Positions 35,209 through 44,098 are shown, counted from the first letter of the stretch. The stretch: 46,252 nt of DNA from Methylobacter sp. (GCA_030653175.1 JAURZV010000017.1:1-46252); one strand, 5' to 3'. Made by a program: numbers and translations. The notes: a model not told the origin generated them from the sequence alone.

Positions 35209-35282
35209 CACAACGCATAATTCTTATTTATCGTACCTCAACACAACCATCCAATTCTTTACGGGGTTGGGTGGTTTTTTGT
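35209..35282 (+). terminator. Terminator-like repeat, copy 2
   Basis: It begins with the same CACAACGCATAA as copy 1. The stem AACCATCCAA/TTGGGTGGTT is followed by a T-run. It duplicates the 3' end of the DUF1640-like gene plus its terminator after the small-gene pair. Confidence 0.75.
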
Positions 35283-35327
35283 TTGTGTCCTTTGGATATT
35301 CAATCACGTAATGGCATTGGCTGGACA

Positions 35328-36092
35328 TTACATCAGCGGAAGTAACTGGTTAAGAATCTTCCTGTTGGTGACCAGGATATTTTTCGGGAAGAGCCCTTTA
35401 TTTCCCTGGAAATCGGTAACCGTGGCTCCAGCTTCGCCAGCAATCAATGCTCCGGCGGCAACGTCATACAGGTTTAACTCCTGCTCCCAAAAAGCATCGA
35501 CTTGGCCGTCCGCAACGAGGCATAGATCGATTGCCGCCGATCCGAAGCGGCGTTGCCCGGTTGTTATCTCGGCGATCCTGCAAAATCGTTGCAGGTTGTT
35601 TTCTTTTAAGTAGGAGCGCAAGCAGGCGAATCCGGTCGCGACCATCGCGTCGGCAAGGTTGCTTTCGTTGGAGACGGTAATAGGTTGGCCGTTTTTCCAG
35701 GCTCCCTTGCCCTTTTCGGCTGCATAGTAATCATCCAATGCGGGCGCGTAGACAGCTCCGAATATGAGTTCTTGATCAATCTCCAGTGCGACACTGATAC
35801 CCCAAAAGTACTGACCTCTTGAAAATGAGTGGGTTCCATCAATCGGATCGACAATCCAGCGGCTGGATTGATTGGCGCTTTGCCCGCTTTCCTCTCCCCA
35901 AAAACCGAATTGCGGATAATGCTTGGCAAGGGATTCTTGTAGAAAAGCTTCAACCGCCACGTCGGCATCGGTGACTAAGTCACGTGGGCTTTTTTTAGTG
36001 ACTTCTAAGTTTTTCAGGTCCTTAAAATGAGTCATGGCAATCAATCCGGCTTCACGGATCACATTTTCAAGAACGGCAAGCGAAATGGGCAT
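35328..36092 (-). CDS. Inositol monophosphatase family protein (SuhB/CysQ-like)
   Basis: 254 residues. Metal-binding motifs: DLVTDADVAVE, FWGEESG, IVDPIDGTHSF and ELNLYDVAAGALIAGEAG. The family dephosphorylates inositol phosphates, PAP or related compounds with Mg2+. The usual W-D-x-D near the C-terminus is replaced by WEQELNLYD, so the substrate may differ. Substrate not assignable from sequence. Confidence 0.88.
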   Translation of the reverse strand: MPISLAVLENVIREAGLIAMTHFKDLKNLEVTKKSPRDLVTDADVAVEAFLQESLAKHYPQFGFWGEESGQSANQSSRWIVDPIDGTHSFSRGQYFWGISVALEIDQELIFGAVYAPALDDYYAAEKGKGAWKNGQPITVSNESNLADAMVATGFACLRSYLKENNLQRFCRIAEITTGQRRFGSAAIDLCLVADGQVDAFWEQELNLYDVAAGALIAGEAGATVTDFQGNKGLFPKNILVTNRKILNQLLPLM

Positions 36093-36334
36093 TTATAGTA
36101 ACCTTGTAAGAGGATGAGGGCGACGTTTGATAAAGTCAGGTGCGTAACCGGAGTTCAACGTAAAGCCTGAGTGGTTTTGCGCACCACAAGAATCAATCTT
36201 CTAAAATCAGGCACGTTCGGGATGCTGTGATCAGGAAATGAGAAACTTAAATGTAATGCGTTATTATTTTGCGCGAACCATATCTTTTGTTGATGATTTT
36301 TTCAAGATATATTAGTTAGCAGGCTAATACGGCC

Positions 36335-36487
36335 TTATATACGAATAAGAAAAATAATGATGACTACAAATAATAGGGACGTTGCAAATTCCTCCAGTCG
36401 TTCGGCGAACGGCGGTTTGCCATCCCCCATAATTATTTCAACTCGATTGGTCACTTGGTCACGCATGTGTATCCGTTGTTGCAACAT
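36335..36487 (-). CDS. 50-residue C-tail-anchored membrane protein coupled to lexA
   Basis: MLQQRIHMRDQVTNRVEIIM, GDGKPPFAERLEEFATS, then a 13-residue hydrophobic end (LLFVVIIIFLIRI). It begins 10 nt after the lexA stop, and its ribosome site (TAGGAG) overlaps that stop codon, so translation is probably coupled. A tiny one-span protein beside lexA recalls SOS-induced division inhibitors (SulA is encoded beside lexA in some bacteria; SidA and YneA are small membrane proteins), but there is no sequence match to them that I can see. SOS control is inference from position. The rest of the 36093-36497 gap shows nothing. Confidence 0.6.
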   Translation of the reverse strand: MLQQRIHMRDQVTNRVEIIMGDGKPPFAERLEEFATSLLFVVIIIFLIRI

Positions 36488-36497
36488 GATATTTCTC

Positions 36498-37133
36498 CTA
36501 ATGATTTTTAGTATAACTACGCATTTGGCCCACTAATACGCCTTGAATTTCCACTTGTTCCGGGGTGTAGCGCATCGCTTCCATTGTTGAATTAGCGGGG
36601 ATAAGTAATGTTTCGTGCGGGTATTGCTCAATAAATTTCAACGTGGCTTCGGCTTTATTGACCAAGGCCACAACAATTTCGCCATTACGGGCATGGCAGC
36701 GTTGTTCAATAATCACCCAGTCGCCATCATAGATGCCTTGTTCAAGCATGGAATCGCCTTTTACCTTAAGAACGTAGCAGGGTTTTTGCGTTTTCAGCTG
36801 CTCAGGGATGGCCATATAAGTAATGTTTTCGACGGCTTCGATGGGTTTTCCGGCGGCAATAAATCCGACAAACGGCAGTGAGCTTTGATCATCGAAATGG
36901 TTGGTCATTTCTTTTGCGTATTCTGTCAGGCGAATACCGCGTTGCTTGCGTTCCGGAGCTTCGATCAGGTTTTCTTTAATCAAGGCCTTAATGTGATTAT
37001 GCAAAGAACCGCGAGACTTTAAGCCCATGCTCGCACAAAGCTCTTCCAGAGTGGGCGGATGGGGAAAGTTGTTCTGATTTTGCAACAGGAAATCGAAAAT
37101 TTCCTGTTGCTTTCTGGTAAGTGATTTAGTCAT
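36498..37133 (-). CDS. lexA: LexA repressor
   Basis: 211 residues. Winged helix-turn-helix (SLTRKQQEIFDFLLQNQNNF, then PPTLEELCASMGLKSRGSLH); self-cleavage site Ala94-Gly95 in FIAAGKP; Ser128 in KGDSML and Lys166 in ATLKFIEQ form the dyad. The DNA-reading helix (KSRGSLHNHIKAL) differs from E. coli LexA (RSPNAAEEHLKAL), so the operator should differ too; direct GTTC-type repeats stand upstream. It represses SOS genes until RecA triggers cleavage. Confidence 0.95.
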   Translation of the reverse strand: MTKSLTRKQQEIFDFLLQNQNNFPHPPTLEELCASMGLKSRGSLHNHIKALIKENLIEAPERKQRGIRLTEYAKEMTNHFDDQSSLPFVGFIAAGKPIEAVENITYMAIPEQLKTQKPCYVLKVKGDSMLEQGIYDGDWVIIEQRCHARNGEIVVALVNKAEATLKFIEQYPHETLLIPANSTMEAMRYTPEQVEIQGVLVGQMRSYTKNH

Positions 37134-37138
37134 AATTT

Positions 37139-37186
37139 GTTCTCAATTTGTTTTTTAAAAATATAACAGCAGAACAAATAAAGAAC
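37139..37186. promoter_or_regulatory. Candidate LexA operator: GTTC-N7-GTTC direct repeats
   Basis: GAAC at 37172-37175 and 37183-37186 are separated by 7 nt; on the lexA strand this is GTTC-N7-GTTC. A second, near-matching set in the opposite orientation (GTTC at 37139, GTTT at 37150, again N7) lies next to the lexA ATG. The spacing equals one helical turn. The form equals the known alphaproteobacterial LexA box and not the gammaproteobacterial CTGT-N8-ACAG, which I do not find here. Confidence 0.5.
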
Positions 37187-37300
37187 AAGAGAATAATTAA
37201 AGTTATTTTTTAACTTAACTTATGGAGCGCTGCTTGGGGTATGATTCGTCAAACGGGTGAATTACACATCACCTAATTACTTTTTGAATAGGAGGATGCC

Positions 37301-37948
37301 ATGCAACTCGTTCCTGCATTATTACCCGGCCTGATTCAGGCAATAGATCACGCAATCGAGACAAATGCCGAGGAAGTGACGGCTCTGGATCAAGCTATCG
37401 GCGACGGCGATCATGTGACTAATCTGCAACGCGGTATTAAGGCGCTGATGGCTCAAAGCGATGAATTGGCGACGCTTGATTGGGCGGCGGCCTGGCAGAA
37501 AATCGGTATGACCTTGATGACGGCGGTGGGGGGTGCATCAGGTTCTTTATACGGTACGTTGTTCGTTGCAATGAGCAAAGCGGCTCGCGACCGGCCTTTG
37601 GATTTGCAGGCTTTTGCCGAGATTTTCACCAGCGGCGTGGGCGCGGTAAAGCAGCGGGGCAAGGCAGATGCAGGCGAGAAAACCATGCTGGATGTGCTGA
37701 TTCCGGTCGCGGCAAGCTTGCGGCAGGCGGCAGCGGATTCGGTTGCGTTACCTGTAGCATTGGAAAATGTCACGCGGACAGCCATTGCGGGTATGGAGTC
37801 TACCCGGGATATGCTGGCGACTAAAGGGCGCGCTTCTTTTCTGGAGGAGCGCAGCCGGGGGCATATCGATGCGGGGGCTAAAACCAGTCAGCTAATGATT
37901 TGTGCGCTGGTCGATGTACTGGCGAAGCATTTAACAGCCCCAGCGTAA
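37301..37948 (+). CDS. dhaL: Dihydroxyacetone kinase subunit DhaL
   Basis: 215 residues, the ADP-binding subunit. The three Mg-binding Asp are in LDQAIGDGDH; GGASGSLYGTLF is the nucleotide loop, and GEKTMLDVLIP follows. AGGAGG precedes the ATG at ideal distance. With DhaK it phosphorylates dihydroxyacetone; in the PTS-type system the phosphate comes from DhaM, which is not in the window. Its 3' end overlaps the convergent dhaK by 18 nt, an unusual arrangement. Confidence 0.93.
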   Translation: MQLVPALLPGLIQAIDHAIETNAEEVTALDQAIGDGDHVTNLQRGIKALMAQSDELATLDWAAAWQKIGMTLMTAVGGASGSLYGTLFVAMSKAARDRPLDLQAFAEIFTSGVGAVKQRGKADAGEKTMLDVLIPVAASLRQAAADSVALPVALENVTRTAIAGMESTRDMLATKGRASFLEERSRGHIDAGAKTSQLMICALVDVLAKHLTAPA

Positions 37949-38920
37949 GGCCGCGGTATGGACGGGCGCATCCCACAGGCGGAGCAGTTCTTCATCAAGC
38001 AAACTTAGGGTAATCGAGCAGCCCGCCATATCGAGTGAGGTGGTGTAGTTGCCGACCAGAGAGCGGCAGATGTTAACGCCGCGTTTTTCCCAGAACCGGG
38101 ATGCCAGCTCATAAATAAGATGCAGTTCCATTAAAGGCGTCGCTCCGAAGCCGTTTATATGTAATAAAGCCGATTGGCCTTTTTGCGGCTTCAGATCGTC
38201 ATCAATAATGCCGGACAGGTAGTCGACAATTTCGGTGGCGCTGCTCATGGCTATGCGCTCGCGCCCTCGCTCGCCATGAATGCCCACGCCCATTTCGATT
38301 TCGTTCTCGCCAATGTCGAAAGTGGGCTTGCCCAGAGCGGGTACCGTGCAACTGCTTAATGCCACGCCCATGGACGCAGTGGCAAGGTTGACTCGATCGC
38401 CTAATACCTTGCAAGTTGCCAAATCTGCGCCTGACTCTGCCGCCGCGCCGACGATTTTTTCCACAATCAGGGTGCCTGCAACGCCGCGTCGCCCGGTGCT
38501 GTGGGTTTTGGGAAAGGAAACATCATCGCTGACCAGGATGGTTTCGTGCGGACAATCAAGCATTTCAGCGGCGATTTCGAAGTTCATCACATCGCCTGCA
38601 TAGTTCTTGACGATGAATAAAACTCCTCCGCTATTTTCCACGGCTTGTGCCGCAGCCAGCATTTGATCGGGAGTAGGGGAGGTGAATACTTGGCCCGGAC
38701 AGGCGGCATCCAGCATGCCTGAACCGACAAAGCCCGTATGCAAAGGTTCATGGCCTGAGCCGCCGCCGGAAATTAGCGCAACTTTGCCGGGTGTGGTGGG
38801 CTTTATGCGTCTGATGAAGTGAGGCTGGGCGTTGAGTTGAATTATATCTGCATGGGCTTTGGCAAAGCCCAGCAGGCTTTCGTCAAGCAGATTATCAATG
38901 CTATTGATGAATTTTTTCAT
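37931..38920 (-). CDS. dhaK: Dihydroxyacetone kinase subunit DhaK
   Basis: 329 residues, substrate-binding subunit. LISGGGSGHEPLHTGFVG carries the first active-site His, IVKNYAGDVMNFEIA the catalytic Asp, and MGVGIHGERG the His that binds dihydroxyacetone covalently. There is no C-terminal ATP domain, so this is the PTS-type DhaK requiring DhaL. It is convergent with dhaL (18-nt overlap) instead of co-oriented. The upstream neighbour on the same strand is a HAD phosphatase, 80 nt away. Confidence 0.93.
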   Translation of the reverse strand: MKKFINSIDNLLDESLLGFAKAHADIIQLNAQPHFIRRIKPTTPGKVALISGGGSGHEPLHTGFVGSGMLDAACPGQVFTSPTPDQMLAAAQAVENSGGVLFIVKNYAGDVMNFEIAAEMLDCPHETILVSDDVSFPKTHSTGRRGVAGTLIVEKIVGAAAESGADLATCKVLGDRVNLATASMGVALSSCTVPALGKPTFDIGENEIEMGVGIHGERGRERIAMSSATEIVDYLSGIIDDDLKPQKGQSALLHINGFGATPLMELHLIYELASRFWEKRGVNICRSLVGNYTTSLDMAGCSITLSLLDEELLRLWDAPVHTAALRWGC

Positions 38921-39000
38921 TGCAGCGGCTCCGGTGAGTGTGGGTTTTTTGATGATAGCGCGGGCAGTGAGCCTGATCTATTAGCTTTAATACGTAGCGG

Positions 39001-39828
39001 TCAGTTTTTCAATGCTTGTGTCACGGCGCGGATGTCCGGCATAACCCAGGTTGGTCGATAGTCTGTCGTTTTGAAATCGTCTTCGGTAGACACGCCCGAT
39101 AAAACCATAAGGCTGCGTATGCCGGTGCGAACTGCGCCAAGAATATCAGTCTCCAATCGATCGCCGATAGCCACTGTTTGGGCCGGATCAACGTCTAGCA
39201 ACGCTAGAGCTTGCTGGTATATGATAGGTTCGGGCTTGCCGATGATGGTTGGCGTTATGCCGGTAGCCGCCTGTAGTGCCGCCAGAATTGCGCCGTTGCC
39301 GTGGGTGAGGCCGCGTTCTGTGGGTAATGTGGTGTCGGCATTGGTGCCAATGAATTGGGCTCCGGCGCGAATATTCAACGTAGCAGTCGCCAACTTGTCC
39401 CATGACAAGGTGCTATCTTTACCGCAAACAACAATGTCAGCTCCCATATTGGGGTTGTCTTTGTCATCATTTAGTTCATACAGCTTGGTCAAGGTAAAGC
39501 CGTGATCAAGAAGCGGCTGTTTAGCGCCATCTTCGCCGATGACGAATACGCGGCTTTCCGCGGGATTGTTATGCTTGCTCAGGTACAATGCGGTTGCCAT
39601 GCTGGAGGTCAGAATTTCATCGCGAGTTACCTGTACGCCCATCTGCGCCAGTTTGATCACATACTGCTCTTGAGTCAGGCTGGCGTTGTTGGTTGCCAGA
39701 ATAAAGCGAATTTGTTGCTCACGTAAGGTTTGAAAAAAGTCTGTCAAGCCGGGCATTGGCTGGTCGCCGTGCCATAAAACGCCATCCATGTCGATGATCA
39801 GTGCGCGTATATTGATAAAAGGTTCCAT
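39001..39828 (-). CDS. HAD-IIA (NagD/PNPPase-like) sugar phosphatase
   Basis: 275 residues. Motif I LIIDMDGVLWHGD (nucleophile Asp), motif II LATNNAS, a C2a cap, motif III Lys in IGKPEPIIYQQAL and motif IV AIGDRLETDILGA. The family removes phosphate from small sugar or glycerol phosphates. Being just upstream of dhaK and on the same strand, it could act on triose or glycerol phosphates; the substrate is not fixed by sequence. Confidence 0.87.
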   Translation of the reverse strand: MEPFINIRALIIDMDGVLWHGDQPMPGLTDFFQTLREQQIRFILATNNASLTQEQYVIKLAQMGVQVTRDEILTSSMATALYLSKHNNPAESRVFVIGEDGAKQPLLDHGFTLTKLYELNDDKDNPNMGADIVVCGKDSTLSWDKLATATLNIRAGAQFIGTNADTTLPTERGLTHGNGAILAALQAATGITPTIIGKPEPIIYQQALALLDVDPAQTVAIGDRLETDILGAVRTGIRSLMVLSGVSTEDDFKTTDYRPTWVMPDIRAVTQALKN

Positions 39829-40726
39829 CGGGTTGTTTCTCTCTTAATTGGGTTTATTATTTTAATTTACATGGAATTACATATGCATTCCGTTGGGTTT
39901 CAGTTGAGCATAGTTGCCGGTTTTGGGTGCAAGACAGCGGATAATGCGAATTGAATCCGCCAGTGCTTATAAGTTACGCGGGTATCGATACGCAAAATCT
40001 TGGTCAATAGGTTATCTAATCAATGGGAAGTAAAGGTTGAGCTGGATTTCGTTTGAAGCTTGACACAAAAAGCTTAATTTTGTCCAGATACACATCATAA
40101 CGATTAACGATTTATGAATCGATTCAGTAGTGTGCGAATGGCTGTATTAAATGTAATGTTATAGGGCCTGAAGTTGTTAAGGCAACAAAGTCCCCTCTCC
40201 CCTCGGGAGAGGGCATTTCAAATGTCGCTTTACCAGCTTCGGCTACTACATACAAGCGCTGTGACTGTGACGGAGCGGGCTTCGTGACTCAATGTATGAC
40301 TATTTCCTAAGGTTGCCTGATTATTGATGTATTGAAAGCTGTTCAAATATATCATTGTAAAAGGAACAAGATTGGGCTATTGCAGCATGAGTATATTCTG
40401 AACAAAAACACCTTGCTGGTGTTTGCGATTGTTTGAATAAAAAGGTCGGTCATATTGCTTTGGTAGTGATTAATAGGCATTTTTGCCGGCAAAAAGAAAC
40501 GTTATACTAATGTTATGGAGGAGGTCGGATTGTCTCGGATGTATAAAATTAAGCCTATAACATTTTACTTGTATATTTCCCTCATTCAGCTGTTATCGAT
40601 GTATCAACGCAGAACATTGAGCATTGGGCATTGACATCGATCCCCTTTCTACTTTAAAGTTGCATTCGCATAAAGAGTAAGTAACTAAAATTATAACTAT
40701 TACTATAACCCATCGGAGCACGCATC
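39829..40726. other. 900-nt intergenic region upstream of hps
   Basis: No gene is supported. It contains a CCCTCTCCCCTCGGGAGAGGG hairpin-type element near 40192, an AAACACC-TTGCT-GGTGTTT hairpin (40406-40424) and the promoter-like palindrome described separately. A 39-codon frame at 40515-40634 lacks a ribosome site. The size suggests regulation or a small RNA, without direct evidence. Confidence 0.5.
40480..40508 (+). promoter_or_regulatory. Candidate hps promoter with operator-like palindrome
   Basis: A perfect 16-nt palindrome TTTTTGCCGGCAAAAA (40480-40495) is followed by a TATACT hexamer (40503-40508). The palindrome covers the -35 region, where a regulator could bind. A start near 40515 would leave a 5' leader of about 210 nt before hps. 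Confidence 0.45.
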
Positions 40727-41368
40727 ATGGCAAAACCATTAATACAAATGGCATTAGATTCATTGGATTTCGACCAAACAGTAGGCCTTGCTACCTTAGT
40801 AGCTCCTTACGTTGATATATTTGAAATCGGAACCCCATGCATCAAATATAATGGACTTAACTTGGTTAAAGAATTAAGAGCAAGATTTCCAGAGAAACTA
40901 CTGTTAGTAGATCTTAAAACAATGGACGCAGGCGAATACGAAGCAACACCTTTTTATGCAGCAGGCGCTGATATTTGTACAGTTTTAGGCGTATCCGGCC
41001 TTGCAACTTGTGCAGGTGTTATCAAAGCGGCAAATGCATACGGCGCAGAAGCTCAAATCGATCTGATTAATGTTGAAGATAAAGTCGCCTGTGCAAGAGC
41101 TACTGCTGAAGCCGGTGCTCATATCATGGGTATTCATACAGGTCTTGATGCACAAGCAGCAGGTCATACTCCTTTTGCTGATTTGAATGATATCGCAAGA
41201 TTGGGCTTAAACGTCAGGATTTCTGTTGCCGGTGGTATTAAACCGTCAACTGTACAAGATGTGGTTCGCGCAGGTGCAAACATCATCGTGGTTGGTGCAG
41301 CAATCTATGGCGCTGCCTCACCTGCTGATGCAGCGCGTGAAATTCGCGAATTGGTTGACGCGGTATAA
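40727..41368 (+). CDS. hps: 3-hexulose-6-phosphate synthase
   Basis: 213 residues. Condenses formaldehyde with ribulose 5-phosphate, the fixing step of the RuMP cycle, in the cytoplasm. OMP-decarboxylase fold: QMALDSLDFDQTVGLA start, VDLKTMDAGEYEA with the Asp-Lys-x-x-Asp metal and catalytic set, GADICTVLGVSG, and a phosphate loop in RISVAGGIKPST and IIVVGAAIYGA. GGAGC stands 9 nt before the ATG. The codons look A/T-ending and uniform, as in a strongly expressed gene. Confidence 0.96.
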   Translation: MAKPLIQMALDSLDFDQTVGLATLVAPYVDIFEIGTPCIKYNGLNLVKELRARFPEKLLLVDLKTMDAGEYEATPFYAAGADICTVLGVSGLATCAGVIKAANAYGAEAQIDLINVEDKVACARATAEAGAHIMGIHTGLDAQAAGHTPFADLNDIARLGLNVRISVAGGIKPSTVQDVVRAGANIIVVGAAIYGAASPADAAREIRELVDAV

Positions 41369-41370
41369 TT

Positions 41371-41904
41371 ATGCATCAGCAACTTATCATAGAAAAGATT
41401 TCAGGTGTTCTTGAAGCTACAGATGATACGTATGATGTAAAGTTGACCCAATTGCTTGATAGCGCCAAACGTATATTTATCGCGGGCGCGGGACGTTCCA
41501 AGCTTGTTGGCAATTTTTTTGCAATGAGGTTGGTTCACGGCGGTTACGATGTAAGTGTCGTGGGTGAAATTGTGACGCCGAGCATTAAAAGCGGTGACTT
41601 ATTGGTCATTATTTCCGGATCAGGAGAGACTGAGCAATTAATAGCATTCACTAAAAATGCAAAAAAAATAGGTGCTAACATTGTCTTGATCTCTGCGAAA
41701 GGCAGTTCAACCATTGGCGATCTGGCAGATGCAGTATTCCAAATAGGTAGCCCGGAACAGTATGGTAAGGTTCTAGGGATGCCCATGGGGACTGTGTTTG
41801 AACTATCTACTTTGTTATTTTTGGAAGCAACCATTTCTCATATTATCCATGAAAAAGGAATTCCCGAAGAAGTGATGAGAGAAAGGCACGCTAATTTAGA
41901 ATAG
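41371..41904 (+). CDS. phi: 6-phospho-3-hexuloisomerase
   Basis: 177-residue SIS-domain isomerase that converts hexulose 6-phosphate to fructose 6-phosphate. IFIAGAGRSKLVGNFFAMRL, VISGSGETEQLIAFTKNAKK and GMPMGTVFELSTLLFLEA match the family. It starts 2 nt after the hps stop, so the two enzymes are made together; coupling helps keep formaldehyde low. A hairpin follows before tkt. Confidence 0.95.
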   Translation: MHQQLIIEKISGVLEATDDTYDVKLTQLLDSAKRIFIAGAGRSKLVGNFFAMRLVHGGYDVSVVGEIVTPSIKSGDLLVIISGSGETEQLIAFTKNAKKIGANIVLISAKGSSTIGDLADAVFQIGSPEQYGKVLGMPMGTVFELSTLLFLEATISHIIHEKGIPEEVMRERHANLE

Positions 41905-41912
41905 CGGCACCG

Positions 41913-41938
41913 GAACGAGTGGTTATGACCACTCGTTC
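41913..41938 (+). other. Strong hairpin between phi and tkt
   Basis: Perfect 11-bp stem GAACGAGTGGT/ACCACTCGTTC with a TATG loop, 9 nt after the phi stop. No T-run follows, so it is more likely an mRNA-stability or attenuation element than a full terminator. Confidence 0.65.
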
Positions 41939-42042
41939 TAATCCTTGTAAGGTATGAAATGCCGAAAGAACATTTCGTGACAGAGTCAATCAGACTAATA
42001 AAGGTCACCATTTAGTAATCTATCAATAGTAAGGAGAAGAAT

Positions 42043-44028
42043 ATGACTTCGCGTCGAGAATTAGCGAACGCCATACGCGCTTTGAGCATGGATGCCGTGC
42101 AGAAAGCAAACTCTGGGCATCCAGGCGCACCTATGGGCATGGCGGACATTGCCGAGGTTTTATGGAATGATCACCTGCGCCATAATCCGTCCAATCCGAA
42201 ATGGTCAGATCGTGACCGCTTTGTTCTTTCCAATGGTCACGGTTCAATGCTGATTTATTCACTATTGCATTTGAGTGGCTATGATTTGCCCATGAGCGAA
42301 TTGGCTTCTTTCCGTCAACTACATTCAAAATGTGCGGGGCATCCTGAATACGGTTATGCACCAGGCGTTGAAACAACGACCGGACCGTTAGGGCAAGGTC
42401 TTGCCAATGGTGTAGGTTTTGCAATGGCTGAAAAGCTGCTTGCTGGCCAATTCAACCGTCCAGGTCATAAAATCGTTGATCACCATACCTATGTATTCAT
42501 GGGCGATGGCTGTTTGATGGAAGGTATTTCTCATGAAGCCTGTTCATTAGCGGGTACTTGGGGTTTAGGCGGCTTAATCGCTTTCTGGGATGATAACGGT
42601 ATTTCTATCGATGGACATATTGAAGGCTGGTACACGGATGATACAGCAAAACGTTTTGAAGCTTACGGTTGGCATGTTCTGTCAGTAGACGGACATAATC
42701 CTGAAGAGATTAATAAGGCAATTGTCATGGCTAAAGCGATGACAGATATGCCTTCATTAATATGCTGCAAAACAACCATTGGTTTTGGATCGCCAAACAA
42801 AGCAGGCACTCATGAATGTCATGGTGCGGCTTTAGGTCAGCCTGAAATTAATTTAACTAAAGCGGCTTTAGGCTGGGACCACGAAGCGTTTATTATCCCA
42901 GAAAATGTTTATGCAGGCTGGGATGCTAAAGCAAAAGGCGCAAGAGCCGAAGCGGCATGGGATACTAAATTCGCAGCCTACGAGGCAGAGTATCCGGAAT
43001 TAGCAGCAGAATTCAAACGTCGTATGGCGGGTGATCTACCGGCTAATTGGCAAGCAGCGACTGACGCATTGATTGCTGAAACCAACGCAAAAGCGGAAAA
43101 TCTTGCCACACGTCAATCTTCACAAAAAGTAATTGGCGGATTAGCTCCCACATTACCTGAATTTTTAGGTGGTTCTGCGGACTTAACAGGTTCTAACTTA
43201 ACCAGTTGCAGCAGCTTCAAACATGTCAGCGGTAAAGAGATGGGTAATTACATCTCCTACGGTGTGCGTGAGTTTGGCATGTACGCTATTATGAACGGTA
43301 TGGCGTTACATGGTGGTTTATTGCCTTTCGGCGGAACATTCCACATGTTCTCTGATTATGCGAAAAGTGCTTTGCGTATGGCAGCGTTAATGAAAATTCG
43401 CACTATTGCTGTTTTAACTCATGACTCTATTGGTCAAGGGGAAGACGGTCCAACGCATCAGCCGATTGAGAACACTTCTGCTATGCGTTACATTCCGAAT
43501 ATGGATGTTTGGCGACCTGCCGATGCCACAGAAACAGCGGTTTCCTGGGTAATGGCAATTGAACGTATGACAGGGCCTACAAGCTTAGTGTTAAGCCGTC
43601 AAGGTTTGCCTTTCATAGTGCGTACAGATGAACAAATCGCAGCTATCCGTAAAGGGGCGTACGTTGTTTCTGAAGCAGCAGGCAATGCCCAAGTTATCCT
43701 CATTGCAACCGGTTCAGAAGTTGATTTAGCAATAAAATCACAAGCAGCCTTAGCAGAAAAAGGTATTCAAGCGCGTGTTGTTTCAATGCCGTCAACAAAT
43801 GTATTTGACCGTCAAGACCAGACTTATAAAGACAGCGTATTAACACCAGGTGTAAAACGTGTTGCGATTGAGGCAGGTATTACTGATTTTTGGCGTAAAT
43901 ATGTTGGTTTGGAAGGCGCAGTTGTCGGTATTGATACTTTCGGCGAATCTGCGCCTGGCGGCATACTGATGAAACACTTCGGCTTTACTGTTGAAAACGT
44001 TGTCAAAAACGTAGAAGCGGTACTTTAA
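42043..44028 (+). CDS. tkt: Transketolase
   Basis: 661 residues. TPP enzyme that regenerates ribulose 5-phosphate acceptor from fructose 6-phosphate and triose phosphate in the RuMP cycle. [51 protein letters not shown] and [10 protein letters not shown] form the TPP site; [16 protein letters not shown] lies in the pyrimidine domain. AAGGAGAAGAAT precedes the ATG. It follows hps-phi by 138 nt. Confidence 0.97.
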   Translation: MTSRRELANAIRALSMDAVQKANSGHPGAPMGMADIAEVLWNDHLRHNPSNPKWSDRDRFVLSNGHGSMLIYSLLHLSGYDLPMSELASFRQLHSKCAGHPEYGYAPGVETTTGPLGQGLANGVGFAMAEKLLAGQFNRPGHKIVDHHTYVFMGDGCLMEGISHEACSLAGTWGLGGLIAFWDDNGISIDGHIEGWYTDDTAKRFEAYGWHVLSVDGHNPEEINKAIVMAKAMTDMPSLICCKTTIGFGSPNKAGTHECHGAALGQPEINLTKAALGWDHEAFIIPENVYAGWDAKAKGARAEAAWDTKFAAYEAEYPELAAEFKRRMAGDLPANWQAATDALIAETNAKAENLATRQSSQKVIGGLAPTLPEFLGGSADLTGSNLTSCSSFKHVSGKEMGNYISYGVREFGMYAIMNGMALHGGLLPFGGTFHMFSDYAKSALRMAALMKIRTIAVLTHDSIGQGEDGPTHQPIENTSAMRYIPNMDVWRPADATETAVSWVMAIERMTGPTSLVLSRQGLPFIVRTDEQIAAIRKGAYVVSEAAGNAQVILIATGSEVDLAIKSQAALAEKGIQARVVSMPSTNVFDRQDQTYKDSVLTPGVKRVAIEAGITDFWRKYVGLEGAVVGIDTFGESAPGGILMKHFGFTVENVVKNVEAVL

Positions 44029-44069
44029 TTTTAAAGGTCATATTTGCGTTAGTGAGACGACTGAATATA

Positions 44070-44098
44070 TTGATTGGGTGTGTTTAACTCGTTGATAA
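44070..44098 (+). promoter_or_regulatory. Candidate sigma-70 promoter of the repeat-protein pair
   Basis: TTGATT (44070-44075), a 17-nt spacer and TGATAA (44093-44098), 74 nt before the GTG start of the first repeat-protein gene. It could let the pair be expressed apart from tkt. Confidence 0.4.

Noticed and set aside
40192-40212. GC-rich hairpin near 40.2 kb as a transcription terminator
   Set aside because: CCCTCTCCCCTCGGGAGAGGG has no T-run and matches a common dispersed repeat style; no gene ends just upstream.
40515-40634. 39-codon frame upstream of hps (MEEVGLSRMYKIK...)
   Set aside because: No ribosome site and no recognisable pattern; it may be a leader peptide, but nothing supports it.
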